From NCBI GenBank assembly GCA_014925825.1, contig JACGCK010000036.1:186001-250000 (forward strand): a stretch of 64,000 nt of DNA, read 5' to 3'. The first letter of the stretch is position 1, and the number at the start of each line of letters is the position of its first letter. Origin of the DNA: Pholiota molesta. Its lineage: Eukaryota > Basidiomycota > Agaricomycetes > Agaricales > Strophariaceae. The translations under genes were made by a program, and so were the position numbers. The notes beneath the pieces are model-generated. The model searched no databases, was not told the DNA's origin, and saw only the letters and a list, made by a program, of their open reading frames with translations. Positions 24,701 through 34,901 of the stretch are shown one piece after another.

Positions 24701-25442
24701 GCATCTGGACTTATGGACTCACCCATAATGGGACGAAGCAAAAAGGCAGAAATGCCCTTTGTTTCTCTCGAAACGCGAATCACAGATCTGACTTTGTTGT
24801 CCCAATTGCGCGGCGGTACTCTCGGAATGCAGACATTGACCACTGTAATACCGACCAATCGAGAAACAATCCCCAAGGAGAGCCGTATGACCTCAAACAT
24901 GAACGACATTATGATGAATGGTCGCCCCGAGGCCTCAGTGGGCTCAGTGGGCGCCAATGTAAGTGTGCCAGACGGGGAGGTGGGGAGGACTGCACTGTTT
25001 AGTGCGAACCAAGTATTTCAACCAGGAGGTTGACATACTGAGAGGCAGCCCAGGTGAACTCGAAACATTCAAAGCTAGTCAGCCATGAAGAATGTCATAC
25101 ATGGCAGCACAGTCACAAGGTCGCTTAGTCCTAAATGGTACCAAGACAAGTCATGCAGGTCGGTCAAGGCCAAAGCATCGACGCATGAAGCAGGAAACTC
25201 CAGAAAGCTCCTGAATATGAAAATAAGTATGCGCTGGAGCGAAGTTGTCAATGGAGCCATGACGAGGCAAAACTTCTATAGGAGGGCTTCAAAGCTTGAA
25301 CATATGCCCAACAAAGCCGCAAAAAAAAAAGAATGTGAGCGCAGTCATGGCAGAAGAGCCGTTACAAAATTTACGTCGACGGGGCGGCCACTCATCAGTC
25401 GGGGAAGCACCGAATCATTCTCAGACTCAAAGACAAAAAATC

Positions 25443-25535
25443 GTCACCTGAGCGATTCGAACACTCGCGGTCAAAGACCAACCGCTGGTTGCTATAAATA
25501 GCAGGCGATCCCGTTAACCACTCCGGCAAAGTGAC
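25443..25535 (-). tRNA. tRNA-Ser(GCT) with 12-nt intron
   Basis: Minus strand. Acceptor GTCACTT pairs with AGGTGAC (one G-U). The D arm is CCG/CGG, the anticodon stem ATCGC/GCGGT and the loop CTGCTA plus an intron of about 12 nt, then A. Anticodon GCT corresponds to 25500-25502. A long variable arm (GGTC/GACC) marks a class II serine tRNA. The T arm is GAGTG/CGCTC around TTCGAAT. Confidence 0.92.
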
Positions 25536-25959
25536 TTGCGAAAATTGCTGCTTTTCGCACATCAGTCTATTTCATAACTCGTGTACCAAGTGAATGGTAC
25601 CAGTTGCCCCCCTTGCAGCATTCTTAGGCAAAAAAAAAATTACTTGAATGATACTCACCATCTAGTTTTGGATACCCAGTTCTCAATCTAGCCGCCGACC
25701 ATAACATTGGAACAGATTGGAACGTCCTTCTGCCACTGGAATATCTGCGGCGTGCGCCGTGCGCGCTGTGCGATCACATGATGTCAAACAAAGTCACGGT
25801 CACGCTGCACCGGCACCTATCGGCACGGACACAACCACTTAAATCATTTCCGGTCAAGGCCTCGCCCTGCGCTAATTTAATTCTGTCCTGCCAGTGCCCG
25901 AGCCTCCTCTTACACCCGTATCCTCATTCTATGCTGGTCTAATCGTATAATCTCAAATA

Positions 25960-28103
25960 ATGTTCAAGCGAGCAGGATCGACCTTGACTCGAAATCTACG
26001 TCTGCGGCAGGTCCATACACACCCATCATCTGCCTATACATTTCAGTCACCGCGACGAAATGGCAGAGCAATTGCTGCTGCGTCCGCTTTAGCTGTCGGA
26101 GCGGCATTGTGGTACTCGACCTCGCAGCCTATTCATAACGACGTTGCCGAGAAAGAACAGCCCAAACTTGATCTTCCCAATAAACCGAGCGACTCCGATC
26201 CTATCTATTCTTTGGTATGGGGATCTAATGCGTACGTGGACTCAATTGTGTCTCAATGACCCGAATATATACTAACTGTTCCGTCATAGTAATAAAACGT
26301 TGGGCCCAAATTTTCTGGGTGATGATTCACTTCACACTCCTACTATTGCCGAGTGGTTGAATGGTATCGCGCTCCGCGATTTGAAACTAGAACAAACCCA
26401 CGCAGCATGCGTCGATGCTAGAGGAGACGTGTATCAATGGGGTGAAGGATTCTTCGGCAAGTCTTTGAAGGGCGTTCACACCCCAAAAATCACTTTGAAA
26501 GGCAAGGTTAGCTAATTTCAATAATGATTGTGGGACGTATGTATATTAACTTTACCACCGTCGTCAGAACATCGTGCAATTGCAACTAACAGATGACAAG
26601 CTATATGCGCTTTCTGCCTCCGGAAAGCTTTATGTACTTGCCACAGACGTTTTGAAGCAAGAACTGAGCGCTGGAGCTCCTACCCCTGCCAGCGACTCTT
26701 GGTGGAGTACTGGATGGAAATGGGGCGAGGATGGAACAGTTGACTTCGCTGAAATTTCACCAGCTGAACCTTTTGGATGGCGAGAATCGTAAGTGCTTCA
26801 CACAAATCACCCTTACCAACCGTCTTCGCAATACTGACTATTTACATCCGTTTTAGCATTGTTTCAATTGCTGCTGGCAAGAACCACCTGCTGGCGCTGA
26901 CATCCAAAGGTCGTGTCTTTGCACACCCCATAAACAAGAAGGCCAATGAATATGGGCAGCTGGGATTCCGTAAATTCTCTATTTCCAACCCCGTTTCTGC
27001 AAACAATTCACATTTACATGTGGACCTTATCCCCAAGTCTCTTACCGACCCTTATGCCAACAGCTCTCGGTCTGCTCGCGTTTCATCGTCTACAGAGGAC
27101 GACGATAATCTTACGAAGATTGACGACAAAAATATCCGGTTCTGCACTAATTTGTTTGAAATACCAGCACTTCGAGGGGTTGAAATTGCGCAGATTGCCG
27201 CTGGAGGTCGCAGTAGCTTTGTTCGCAACCCTGACGGTCGCGTATTGGGTTGGGGAGCCAATGAATATGGGTTCGTCATTTCGCGATACCCTTCATAACG
27301 GAAAACAATTGAAGCGAAACTCTTTGTACTTAGGCAAATTGGTTTGGGCAGTGATGTCACACTCGGTACCATCACAGTACCAACAGAAGTCATCCTCTGG
27401 CGCTTTGTTGGAAGAAATATAGGCAGCCAATGCCTCGAAGTAGCAGCCGGTGTGAATTTTAGATTGACTGGTATTGTACCCTCATTCCTGACAACCAATT
27501 TCAGGCGGAGATTTGACTGTCTTCGTCGTGGAACGCAAAACTGATAAAGGCACCAGCACGACCGATTTGCTTGTGTCCGGTAATGGGCAATATGGCGGCC
27601 TAGGCAATAACTTGTACACCAATTCCCAAGGAAATCCTACCCGTGTGAAAACTCTCAGTGGACTTGAACAATGTGAGTTGAACAGACATCGTCATTATTT
27701 TTCGAAGGTAACTAGGGCTTAATCTTTTTTTCTTCTTTTGACAGATAACGACTCAACCCGAAAGCTCGACCCAATCACACCCGACCAAATAGCGATCTCT
27801 CCAACAGGCCATGTCCTCCTCACCATGAATTCCTCCACGGATTCAGAAGGAGTCGGAGGCAAGGATCTTATGGTATGGGGCAGAAATCTCGATTATGAAC
27901 TTGGACTTGGCAAGCGATCCAATGTGGTGGTACCCACGCCCGTGCAAGCGTTCGCTGATCAGCAGAGGTTTATGCTCACCTCTAGGAAGGCCAAAGAGGT
28001 CAAAGACATGTGCGGTCGCGTTTGGAAGCGTGGCGTGAATGTCAAACAGCAGGTGGCCACTGGATATGGGAATAGTGTTGTCTATTGGAAGATCGATGCA
28101 TAG
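25960..28103 (+). CDS. FMP25-like mitochondrial RCC1-repeat protein
   Basis: Protein of the mitochondrial inner membrane related to yeast Fmp25, which supports complex III assembly. Start at 25960. The first 30 residues are basic and hydroxylated without acidic residues (M-F-K-R-A-G-S-T-L-T-R-N-L-R), a mitochondrial presequence, followed by a transmembrane segment rich in Ala (A-I-A-A-A-S-A-L-A-V-G-A-A-L-W). Then come RCC1-type blades: V-Y-Q-W-G-E-G-F-F-G, I-V-S-I-A-A-G-K-N-H-L-L-A-L, I-A-A-G-G-R-S-S-F-V, V-L-G-W-G-A-N-E-Y-G, V-S-G-N-G-Q-Y-G-G-L-G, L-M-V-W-G-R-N-L-D-Y-E-L-G-L-G. About seven short introns. No frameshift noticed. The Fmp25 assignment rests on the TM-plus-RCC1 architecture and is good but not certain. 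Confidence 0.83.
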
Positions 28104-28662
28104 ATGGAAGCATTTCATTTGTGGGTCCACAGACTTCGTTTGTATGGGTGTAGAGTAGCATACAAAACGACATCAGATTACACTGTAATTAATGTGTTTC
28201 CTTCAAGCTTCTCTTCCTACCTTTAGCTCACTGTAATGACATTGCGCAAGATTGCCCCGAATTGAGCTGCAAGGGGTGATAAGCTGAGGGCCCGGCTGAG
28301 GTGCCGCTGAATTTCAAGAACGTATTCCTCGGGTGACATCTGTGAAGGCGATGTTCCGCGGCAATTGCGCAGCAACATAATGCAGCCTCTGCGGCGATGC
28401 CACGATGGTTGTTTAGGGCACTTCGAATGTGACGTCGGGGGGCCTTGGCAATGTGGCGCACAGCTCCAATACACTCATGTTCACACGGCTGGGGCGACAA
28501 TGAGCAGACCGCATGACACATGTCGCACAAATCTCTCACCTCACTGCAGGGACCATTCAAGACCATTCATAAGAAACACGGTCGTCGTGCTTACGTTGAT
28601 GACCGTTAATGATATATACGAGACTTGACACGCCCCAACAACCTTCCTCCACTTATTTCCCA
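28104..28662. other. Intergenic region before the PAP2 gene
   Basis: Open frames on both strands are short and overlap one another, with no splice-supported exon or domain. Likely promoter and UTR sequence. Confidence 0.4.
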
Positions 28663-30372
28663 ATGACAAGATTTCCTCTCTTCAAGCCTCTGCACGAGGG
28701 GCCCTTAAAGACTCCAATGACTACGCATCGACGTTGGATGCTTATCAGGTCCTATGCTCCTGATTGGTGAGTGACTGGCGGAAATTGTGGTGGAACAAGA
28801 AAAATTAAAGTTATTATTGCTCATTAGGTTTTTGACTATTGCGCTGGCGTACGTCTATGCTGAAAAATAGTTAACCCAAATCTAAAACAGTGGATATAGG
28901 GCGATTTTCTTTGCTTTGGACAAAGTCACTGGTTATCGGAGAGTCTTCTCATTAGCGGATACTTCGTGCGTATCGTGTTTATTCCATGCCCGCCCATTAT
29001 TAACGTCCTACCTTGCATTCAGCCTTCTCCATCCGTTCGTCTTAGCTCATCTGGACTTGCTCTTCTTCTAACTCGTCCCTACTATCAACAGTTATGCCTT
29101 GCATGAACGCGTTCCTGTATGTCATGACCTCTCCTGAGTCCTCTCAGTTATCCGAGTTAACAGCTGCACTCCAGAATACAGCACTATATTTGATATGTTT
29201 TGTGGCCCCTTTCTGCATTATGCCCATCGTCAACTTTATTACTGTGCGGTCGTGGTGGGACTTCCATAATGGTGAGGATTACATACGAAATTCCTTAGAG
29301 ACCACGCTAATGACCTACGACACATAGGCTCCCTTGGATGTATGTTCCACGCGTTGTTCTACTTACAACTCCATACTGATGCTAAATCATAGTGGTCCTG
29401 TCGTTGGCTTTGACAGGAGCGATGACGCAAATTGTAAAGATCACAGTGGGACGTCCACGACCAGGTAAGCTCTCAAATCCATATCTATCAAAAATGAAAT
29501 TAAACAATCATGAAACCTGATTCCTTAGATTTCGTCGACCGATGTCAACCACCTCCTGGATCTGTAGATCCTCCATTTGGACTTTCTAGCTGGACTATCT
29601 GTACTCAAACCGATTTCGCAATCATGAATGACGGCTTTAGAAGTTTCTTTTCTGGACACTCTAGCTGTATGGCACTTTCAACGACACTACATCTCATCCT
29701 TTAGCTGATCTACCTTTATTTCGAAGTGTCCTTTGCGGGCCTGGGATTTTTATCATATTACTTGGCAGGCAAAATGCATCTCTTTGATAAAAGAGGACAT
29801 GCGGTACGCCGTTCCTTCGGTATCTCCGCGTTGTTTACTCACTGCAGATTCCGTTTCTTAGGGTAAGGCATGGCTCGCCCTCTCTCCATTTATGGCCGCA
29901 TCTCTTGTAGCTATCTCCCGAAGCATGGACTACCGACGTGAGTATCTGCTCTTTTGATGGTCTCAGGCATTCCCAGTGATACGAATTTGCACCAACAGAC
30001 CACTGGCAGGACATCCTTGTGGGGTCCCTTATTGGCACCTTGTTTTCCTTCTTTGGATACCGCCAATACTACCCCCCGCTCTCATCACCATTGTCTCATC
30101 GCCCGTACTCGCCACGCATCAAGAGTGAAGATGATGGAAATGTTCTTCCTACTCAGCGACCCAATAGTCAACACTATCCTTTAATCGGCCAAAGCAATGT
30201 TCCCAGTGGGTTTGATAGACAAAGGGACTATGAGTTATCAGGTACCGTTCCCCGCCAAGCAGCATCGTTGGAGGAGATATGGAAACAAGATGCAGGCCCT
30301 ACATCTGAGAATGCAGCCCTCAACAGAGAACAAGTGCAGGATGATGTTGATCACACTCATTTGCAGAAGTAG
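28663..30372 (+). CDS. PAP2-family lipid phosphate phosphatase
   Basis: Membrane phosphatase for phosphatidate or diacylglycerol pyrophosphate, like yeast Lpp1/Dpp1. Start M-T-R-F-P-L-F-K-P-L-H-E-G at 28663. Multiple hydrophobic helices alternate with the three PAP2 motifs: K-I-T-V-G-R-P-R-P (C1), F-F-S-G-H-S-S (C2) and S-R-S-M-D-Y-R-H-H-W-Q-D-I (C3, split by an intron between R and H). Before C1 come Y-A-L-H-E-R-V-P and T-V-R-S-W-W-D-F-H-N-G. The hydrophilic C-terminal tail of about 110 residues is rich in Ser/Pro/Gln and probably cytosolic. About ten short introns; splicing of the small exons between 28840 and 29200 was checked only by phase. Confidence 0.86.
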
Positions 30373-32324
30373 ACTATAGGTATATATTCTACTAGGTGTC
30401 TATGTTATTTTTTTTTCCTTCTTCTATGGACGAACGTGCATTCTATTTTACATTTTACAACACCCTTAAATGATTTCTGATGCAATTTATAGTGGGATTG
30501 TAAGAGCTGTCATTTACATGACGTCGTTAATAATTAGTCGCTGTCCTAATCGATTAAAAAAATTTGAGTTAGTCTATGTGATCCAGATATCCCCTGCAGC
30601 TTCAAGTTGATCATATGCACTATTACCCCAATGCAACTCCTGTGCCTGAACTCCCCAACTCACGTAATCGGTGGATGTTGGTCCAAATGGCAAAAACTAC
30701 CATTTCTGGCAATTTTAGTAGACGCGACAACACTCAATCAACACGAACGTTTCCGTTTCTAAATATGCAACTGCAAACCATGAACATTTGAATGTTCAAA
30801 AAGAGCAAAGTCATTGTATGAATTGTGTGTGCGTGCGCCCTTATATTTTTCGCACCTTCAAGTTCACTTGTTGCTACTAAACATCTACTAGTCTCAGACT
30901 TTTCGACTTTGGTAGAAGCATCTGGACGTGCATTCTTCTCAATGCTTTGATTGACAAATGTGCAAAATACTTCCCCGTACACTTCTCTGCTTATAGAGAA
31001 TGCTTTCACACCCGTGTTATTTTTCGCTCGTACGCCAACTGGTCAACGGATTCAAACTGTGTCCCCAACATCATCGCTACCCAACAGGATGGATGTTGCT
31101 ATCCTATTGACCAAATCCATTGTATCATAAATTTCTCAAATTATACAGAACCCATTTTCCTCGGCCGATGGATGCAGCTCAAGGGCCATCATAGTAAGGT
31201 AAGAACGCCACCAAATGAATATTGGCAGACTTCTTTTCCTTTCCCAGATTTTACTGACTGGCCTGCACAGTGCACACCGCGTGTCGTCTAACTGCATGGT
31301 TTAGACAGCGGGTTTATGGGCCGAAGCCACCTTCCATACAAGATATACATCACGCCATTCAGGGAGCGGCCGCCTCATGTCAAGCATGAGCACGGCGTAT
31401 GCCTCTCGATGTCCTGCAATCTACCAACGATTTGGTTGAAGTTATCAATGATCAGATGGGATTAGATTGCATATCACATCGATTGTGCGGGGAAGATTCA
31501 AATAGAGCCTCAAGTCCACCTCGAGGCCTTGTTCTTTACGGAATCCATGTCAACTTTTTTGAGTCTTCAGAGTTCTCAGAGGGGGGTCTCCCTATCCAGA
31601 ATAGGAAAACAGGACGACTGTTAGAGATATTCTTGACATTTTTAAGGCCCAAAGTCTTATCCGTGAGTCGAGAATCTTCTAAAGATACAAGCCGCGGCCG
31701 GTACTTATCAACGATCAGTCGAGTCAAAAATGTCTCTTTGGCGAAAGTCTCTCAGCCCTTGACAAGCGATGCGAAAGCTAAAAGCCACTGCCTGAACTGG
31801 ACACAAAACCAAGAAATAGCCGGTCAGACATGGGTAAATAAAAACAAATGAAAGTGCGCTAGGTATCAGCAGGCATACCTTGGAGAAATCCGCGAAACAT
31901 AGTCGATATCACTGGATGGCGCAATCTGAAGTGATCGCACTCAGTTTGTGGGGCAGGCGCTAATCAGTCGCGTCGCCACATCCATCTTAATCCGAATCAA
32001 TATACAGTCGCCCTGGATTCCTTGGTCATGAGATCCTAGACGAGAGATTGGAAAACATGTAAGCTATGCACATTGCATACACCACGAAAATCGGAAAGAT
32101 TTCGACTGCCATAGAAAAGGGCCATGGTCCGGCCGAATACACAGAAAATTGATATGTACGATAGTGGCGTTTGAGTGGAGACGGGAAGACCCAAAAAAAA
32201 TCTGGAATTTGGAAGTAAATCAAGAACTAATCAAAAGACATACCCATAACATATATTTTGGCAAATGAAGGCGATGATCTGGAGCATGGTGTTACCAAAA
32301 GACAATCTTAGAAGGCGGTGGAAA
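30373..32324. other. 2-kb stretch without a supported gene
   Basis: Open frames at 30947-31291 and 31399-31851 (+) have no recognisable domain, no splice partners and ordinary intergenic base composition. The minus strand has only short frames. It may contain an old decayed gene or transposon piece, but I see no terminal repeats. Confidence 0.4.
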
Positions 32325-32488
32325 GTTATTCAATAACATGCAGGATAAGTTGAATAATGTATACTGACAATTATCGTTCTATATAGGAGGACGTCCGAGC
32401 CCGAGGTGGGACGGTATCGCCAAAGCTGGGCTAGCTCGTCTGGATGCCTATCTGCCGCGAGATAAGGCTGAGCGCCGCTGCCGCTCAT
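32026..32488 (-). CDS. Possible small membrane protein (weak)
   Basis: An ATG at 32488 opens M-S-G-S-G-A-Q-P-Y-L-A-A-D-R-H-P-D-E-L-A, a soluble start, followed downstream by two hydrophobic stretches, I-I-A-F-I-C-Q-N-I-C-Y-G and F-S-M-A-V-E-I-F-P-I-F-V-V-Y-A-M-C-I-A-Y, ending near 32026. It resembles a short two- or three-helix membrane protein. I could not find splice sites that keep all three parts in one frame, so either a base is missing here or the model is wrong. No family recognised. Confidence 0.3.
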
Positions 32489-32537
32489 GGAGGGTGCCTG
32501 AGGTAGAACAGATTGGCGACAAAAAGAGAAAAAGAAA

Positions 32538-34604
32538 TCAGTCATACTCTTCATCATATTGAACACCCTGTGCGCCACTGGGAGATTGGGGACGCCAATC
32601 TTCTAGGATTACCTCGTCATCTCCAGTATTATCGGTGTCGTTAGTATGGGCGTCCGTTCTGTGCTGGTTTTGATTTCGTGGAGGCGTCTCGAAAGTGAAG
32701 AGGGTGATATCGTCCTCGTCGTTGTTATCATCATCCTTATCGTCGGCACCGATATCATAATCGTCAACTGCTTCCTCCAATCCGAGCATGCTGGTATCAA
32801 CATCCTCCTGTGAGTTCAGCTGCGAATCTTTACCATCATCAGCGAGGAACTGGGCTAGAGCTTCCATGTTGATGCGCGACTTCTTCCGTGGAGGTAGCTC
32901 CTCGGGAATGGCCTCACCAGTTCTTGTCCGTTTCGTTCTTGCTTGACGAGGGCGTTGAGCCGTGGAAGACTGTTCATTTGCCTCTCGATCCTCAACCGCG
33001 CTCCAATCGAAGGTGTGCTTGAAAATTTGAATTTCGTCTTCACTTCTCAGCAGTTTTTCGAATTCGCCCTCGGCGAAAAGCTCGTCGTCGGGTATTTGAT
33101 CCTCACCTACACCTCCGCGATCTTGTGCGAGGAGTTGGAGACGTGTAGGTGGTTGGCGGATCAATGAATTGGGAGGGTTAGTAAGGATGTACGTCGCCAG
33201 TGGCATATGCGAAGTACTTTCCAAGGACGATGTGGGTTGGGATAGTTTAGCTGCCGCTGATAGCGTAGAAGACACCGAGCTTCCAAGAGGATCCAGCAAG
33301 AAATGGGTAGTTTGCGTCAATGCATGATTTAATTTCGGTCGTTTACGTGGTGGTGGTGCGTTTGAGTGTATAAACTCTTTAACTTCCAATGGATCGTCCG
33401 CGTCGTCAAGTTCAGTTTCCAGTAAAGATTTGGTCTGTTGTTGCCAGATGTCTTCCTGGAAATTTATAACATCCTTTAAGCCACGGGCAACAATTACGCG
33501 TTTGGAGATCTTGGCGCGTCCTTTCTTACTTTCGTACTTGTCGAGCCAGGGCACTTTTTCGATCCATGACGCAATTTCATCTTGAATTGTTTTGTAGCGA
33601 GACATCACAACACTCTTCGCGGCATGGCATCGAGATCCCAGGAACTGAGCAAGTTCTCCTAATGGATTCAGTGCAGTCCTATTTTCGGCTTCTAGGGCCA
33701 GTATAAACAAGCCACAGGCAGTTGGAGGAACAGGTAGACGTAAAACATCGTGATTTGGACTCAAACGCGCGAGTACTTGGCTAAGAGAAGTTGCAGTTCT
33801 GGCGGTCGAGCGCAAACAAAGCGGCTGCAATGAATTTACAAGGGAGCTGGAGAGTCCAGGCACTTGCTGGTGCCCTTTAACCGTAGAAGCGACGTGATTG
33901 TGAAGCGTGGATATATGCACGGAAGGATCAACAAGATTTAGAGAGAGTTTAAGCATGGAAGTGATGGACGTGAACTCGCGTGAGACAGAGGTTAAAGGTA
34001 CCCTGAGGATCGATGCAATGTCGCGGATAGAGTCTGGGCGATTCGACTCGCGAAATGCGATAGCTAGGCATGCTGCAGCCACACTACGAGATTTTTGACC
34101 CCATCGGAAGTTGGAAGCGGACTTTGCCTGAGTGAAGAGGGTGATAGCGCGCGGGGATAGACCGGTTGCGTTGAATGACGCCGCGAGAGATTTGATGAAC
34201 TCGGCCATTTCGTACTAGACAAAAGACAGACAATGAGCAAGTGTAAACACGGTGATAGTGGGACAGAAAATCCGTAAAGATAGAGAGTGTGTGTGGGAGG
34301 CATGGATTACGGAGAATGCGGTGAGAAGGATTGCCAAGTCTACGTACCGCATTTCTTCTGTCCCTCGATTCCTTGCCTTGCCCTGCAAGATTCCAGTTGT
34401 TGCGTGCGCGGAGACTTTTGAGGGTGTAGAAGCAGAAGAATCCCACAAGGAAGGTTCGGCCGTATCGTTCTGATTTCCGAACTGGGATGAAGTGAGAACG
34501 GACTGCGAGGGGTCTGCTAGCGAACCGCACACGGTGCAGACATCGGAGCCTACAGCGTCGTCCCAGACCGTGGCTGCGCCGCACTGGCTACATCCCACAG
34601 GCAT
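32538..34604 (-). CDS. TFIIB-fold transcription factor-like protein (zinc ribbon plus cyclin repeat)
   Basis: Exon 1 (34604-34344) encodes an N-terminal zinc ribbon, C-S-Q-C-G then C-T-V-C-G, spaced as in TFIIB/Brf1, followed by a Ser-rich linker. Exon 2 (34214-32538) starts Y-E-M-A-E-F-I-K-S-L-A and carries a cyclin-like repeat with R-S-V-A-A-A-C-L-A-I-A-F-R, then a long region with a basic K-K-S-R-I-N motif and acidic C-terminal clusters, ending Q-Y-D-E-E-Y-D. About 645 aa. Architecture suggests a Brf1-type TFIIIB or related general factor for Pol III or Pol I. The Brf1 C-terminal TBP-binding block is not obvious, so I do not assign a name. It is divergent from trehalose phosphorylase, 297 bp apart. 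Confidence 0.72.
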
Positions 34605-34855
34605 GGAGAGGTGAGAGCAGAGAGCAGGCCCGACAGCGGGGCGCGATAACCGGAGAGCGACTGTGGGCGGCTGGTCAAGTTCAGCAGTGGCGGGGCACAT
34701 GTCTGATACTGCCGATCACGTGCGACGCGATGTGGGGTAATTGAATTGGCTCATTAAGTGGGAATTGGACCTGAAGCGCCCTTGACAGTCGAACCCCCCC
34801 ACGCCCCCTGCCATTTGCGGTACGAATCCAGATCGCAGATTCAAGCTTATTCGTC

Positions 34856-34862
34856 TATATAA
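34856..34862 (+). promoter_or_regulatory. TATA box of trehalose phosphorylase
   Basis: TATATAA lies 40 bp upstream of the start codon at 34902, in the 297-bp divergent promoter shared with the TFIIB-like gene. The close spacing implies a very short 5' UTR. Confidence 0.55.
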
Positions 34863-34901
34863 CCATGTCCGTACCGCTCCTTCGTCTCTCTAACCACGAC
34901 C

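Noticed and set aside
24713..25033. 106-codon plus-strand frame with a good GTAAGT donor
   Set aside because: No acceptor-linked next exon could be found, and it overlaps candidate exons of the minus-strand gene; kept out as undecided.
25085..25501. 139-codon plus-strand frame ending in Asn/Arg-rich sequence
   Set aside because: Its 3' part is simply the antisense of tRNA-Ser(GCT), and the rest has no domain or splice support.
30947..31851. Two plus-strand frames of 114 and 150 codons
   Set aside because: No domain, no splice sites linking them, and composition like the surrounding intergenic DNA.
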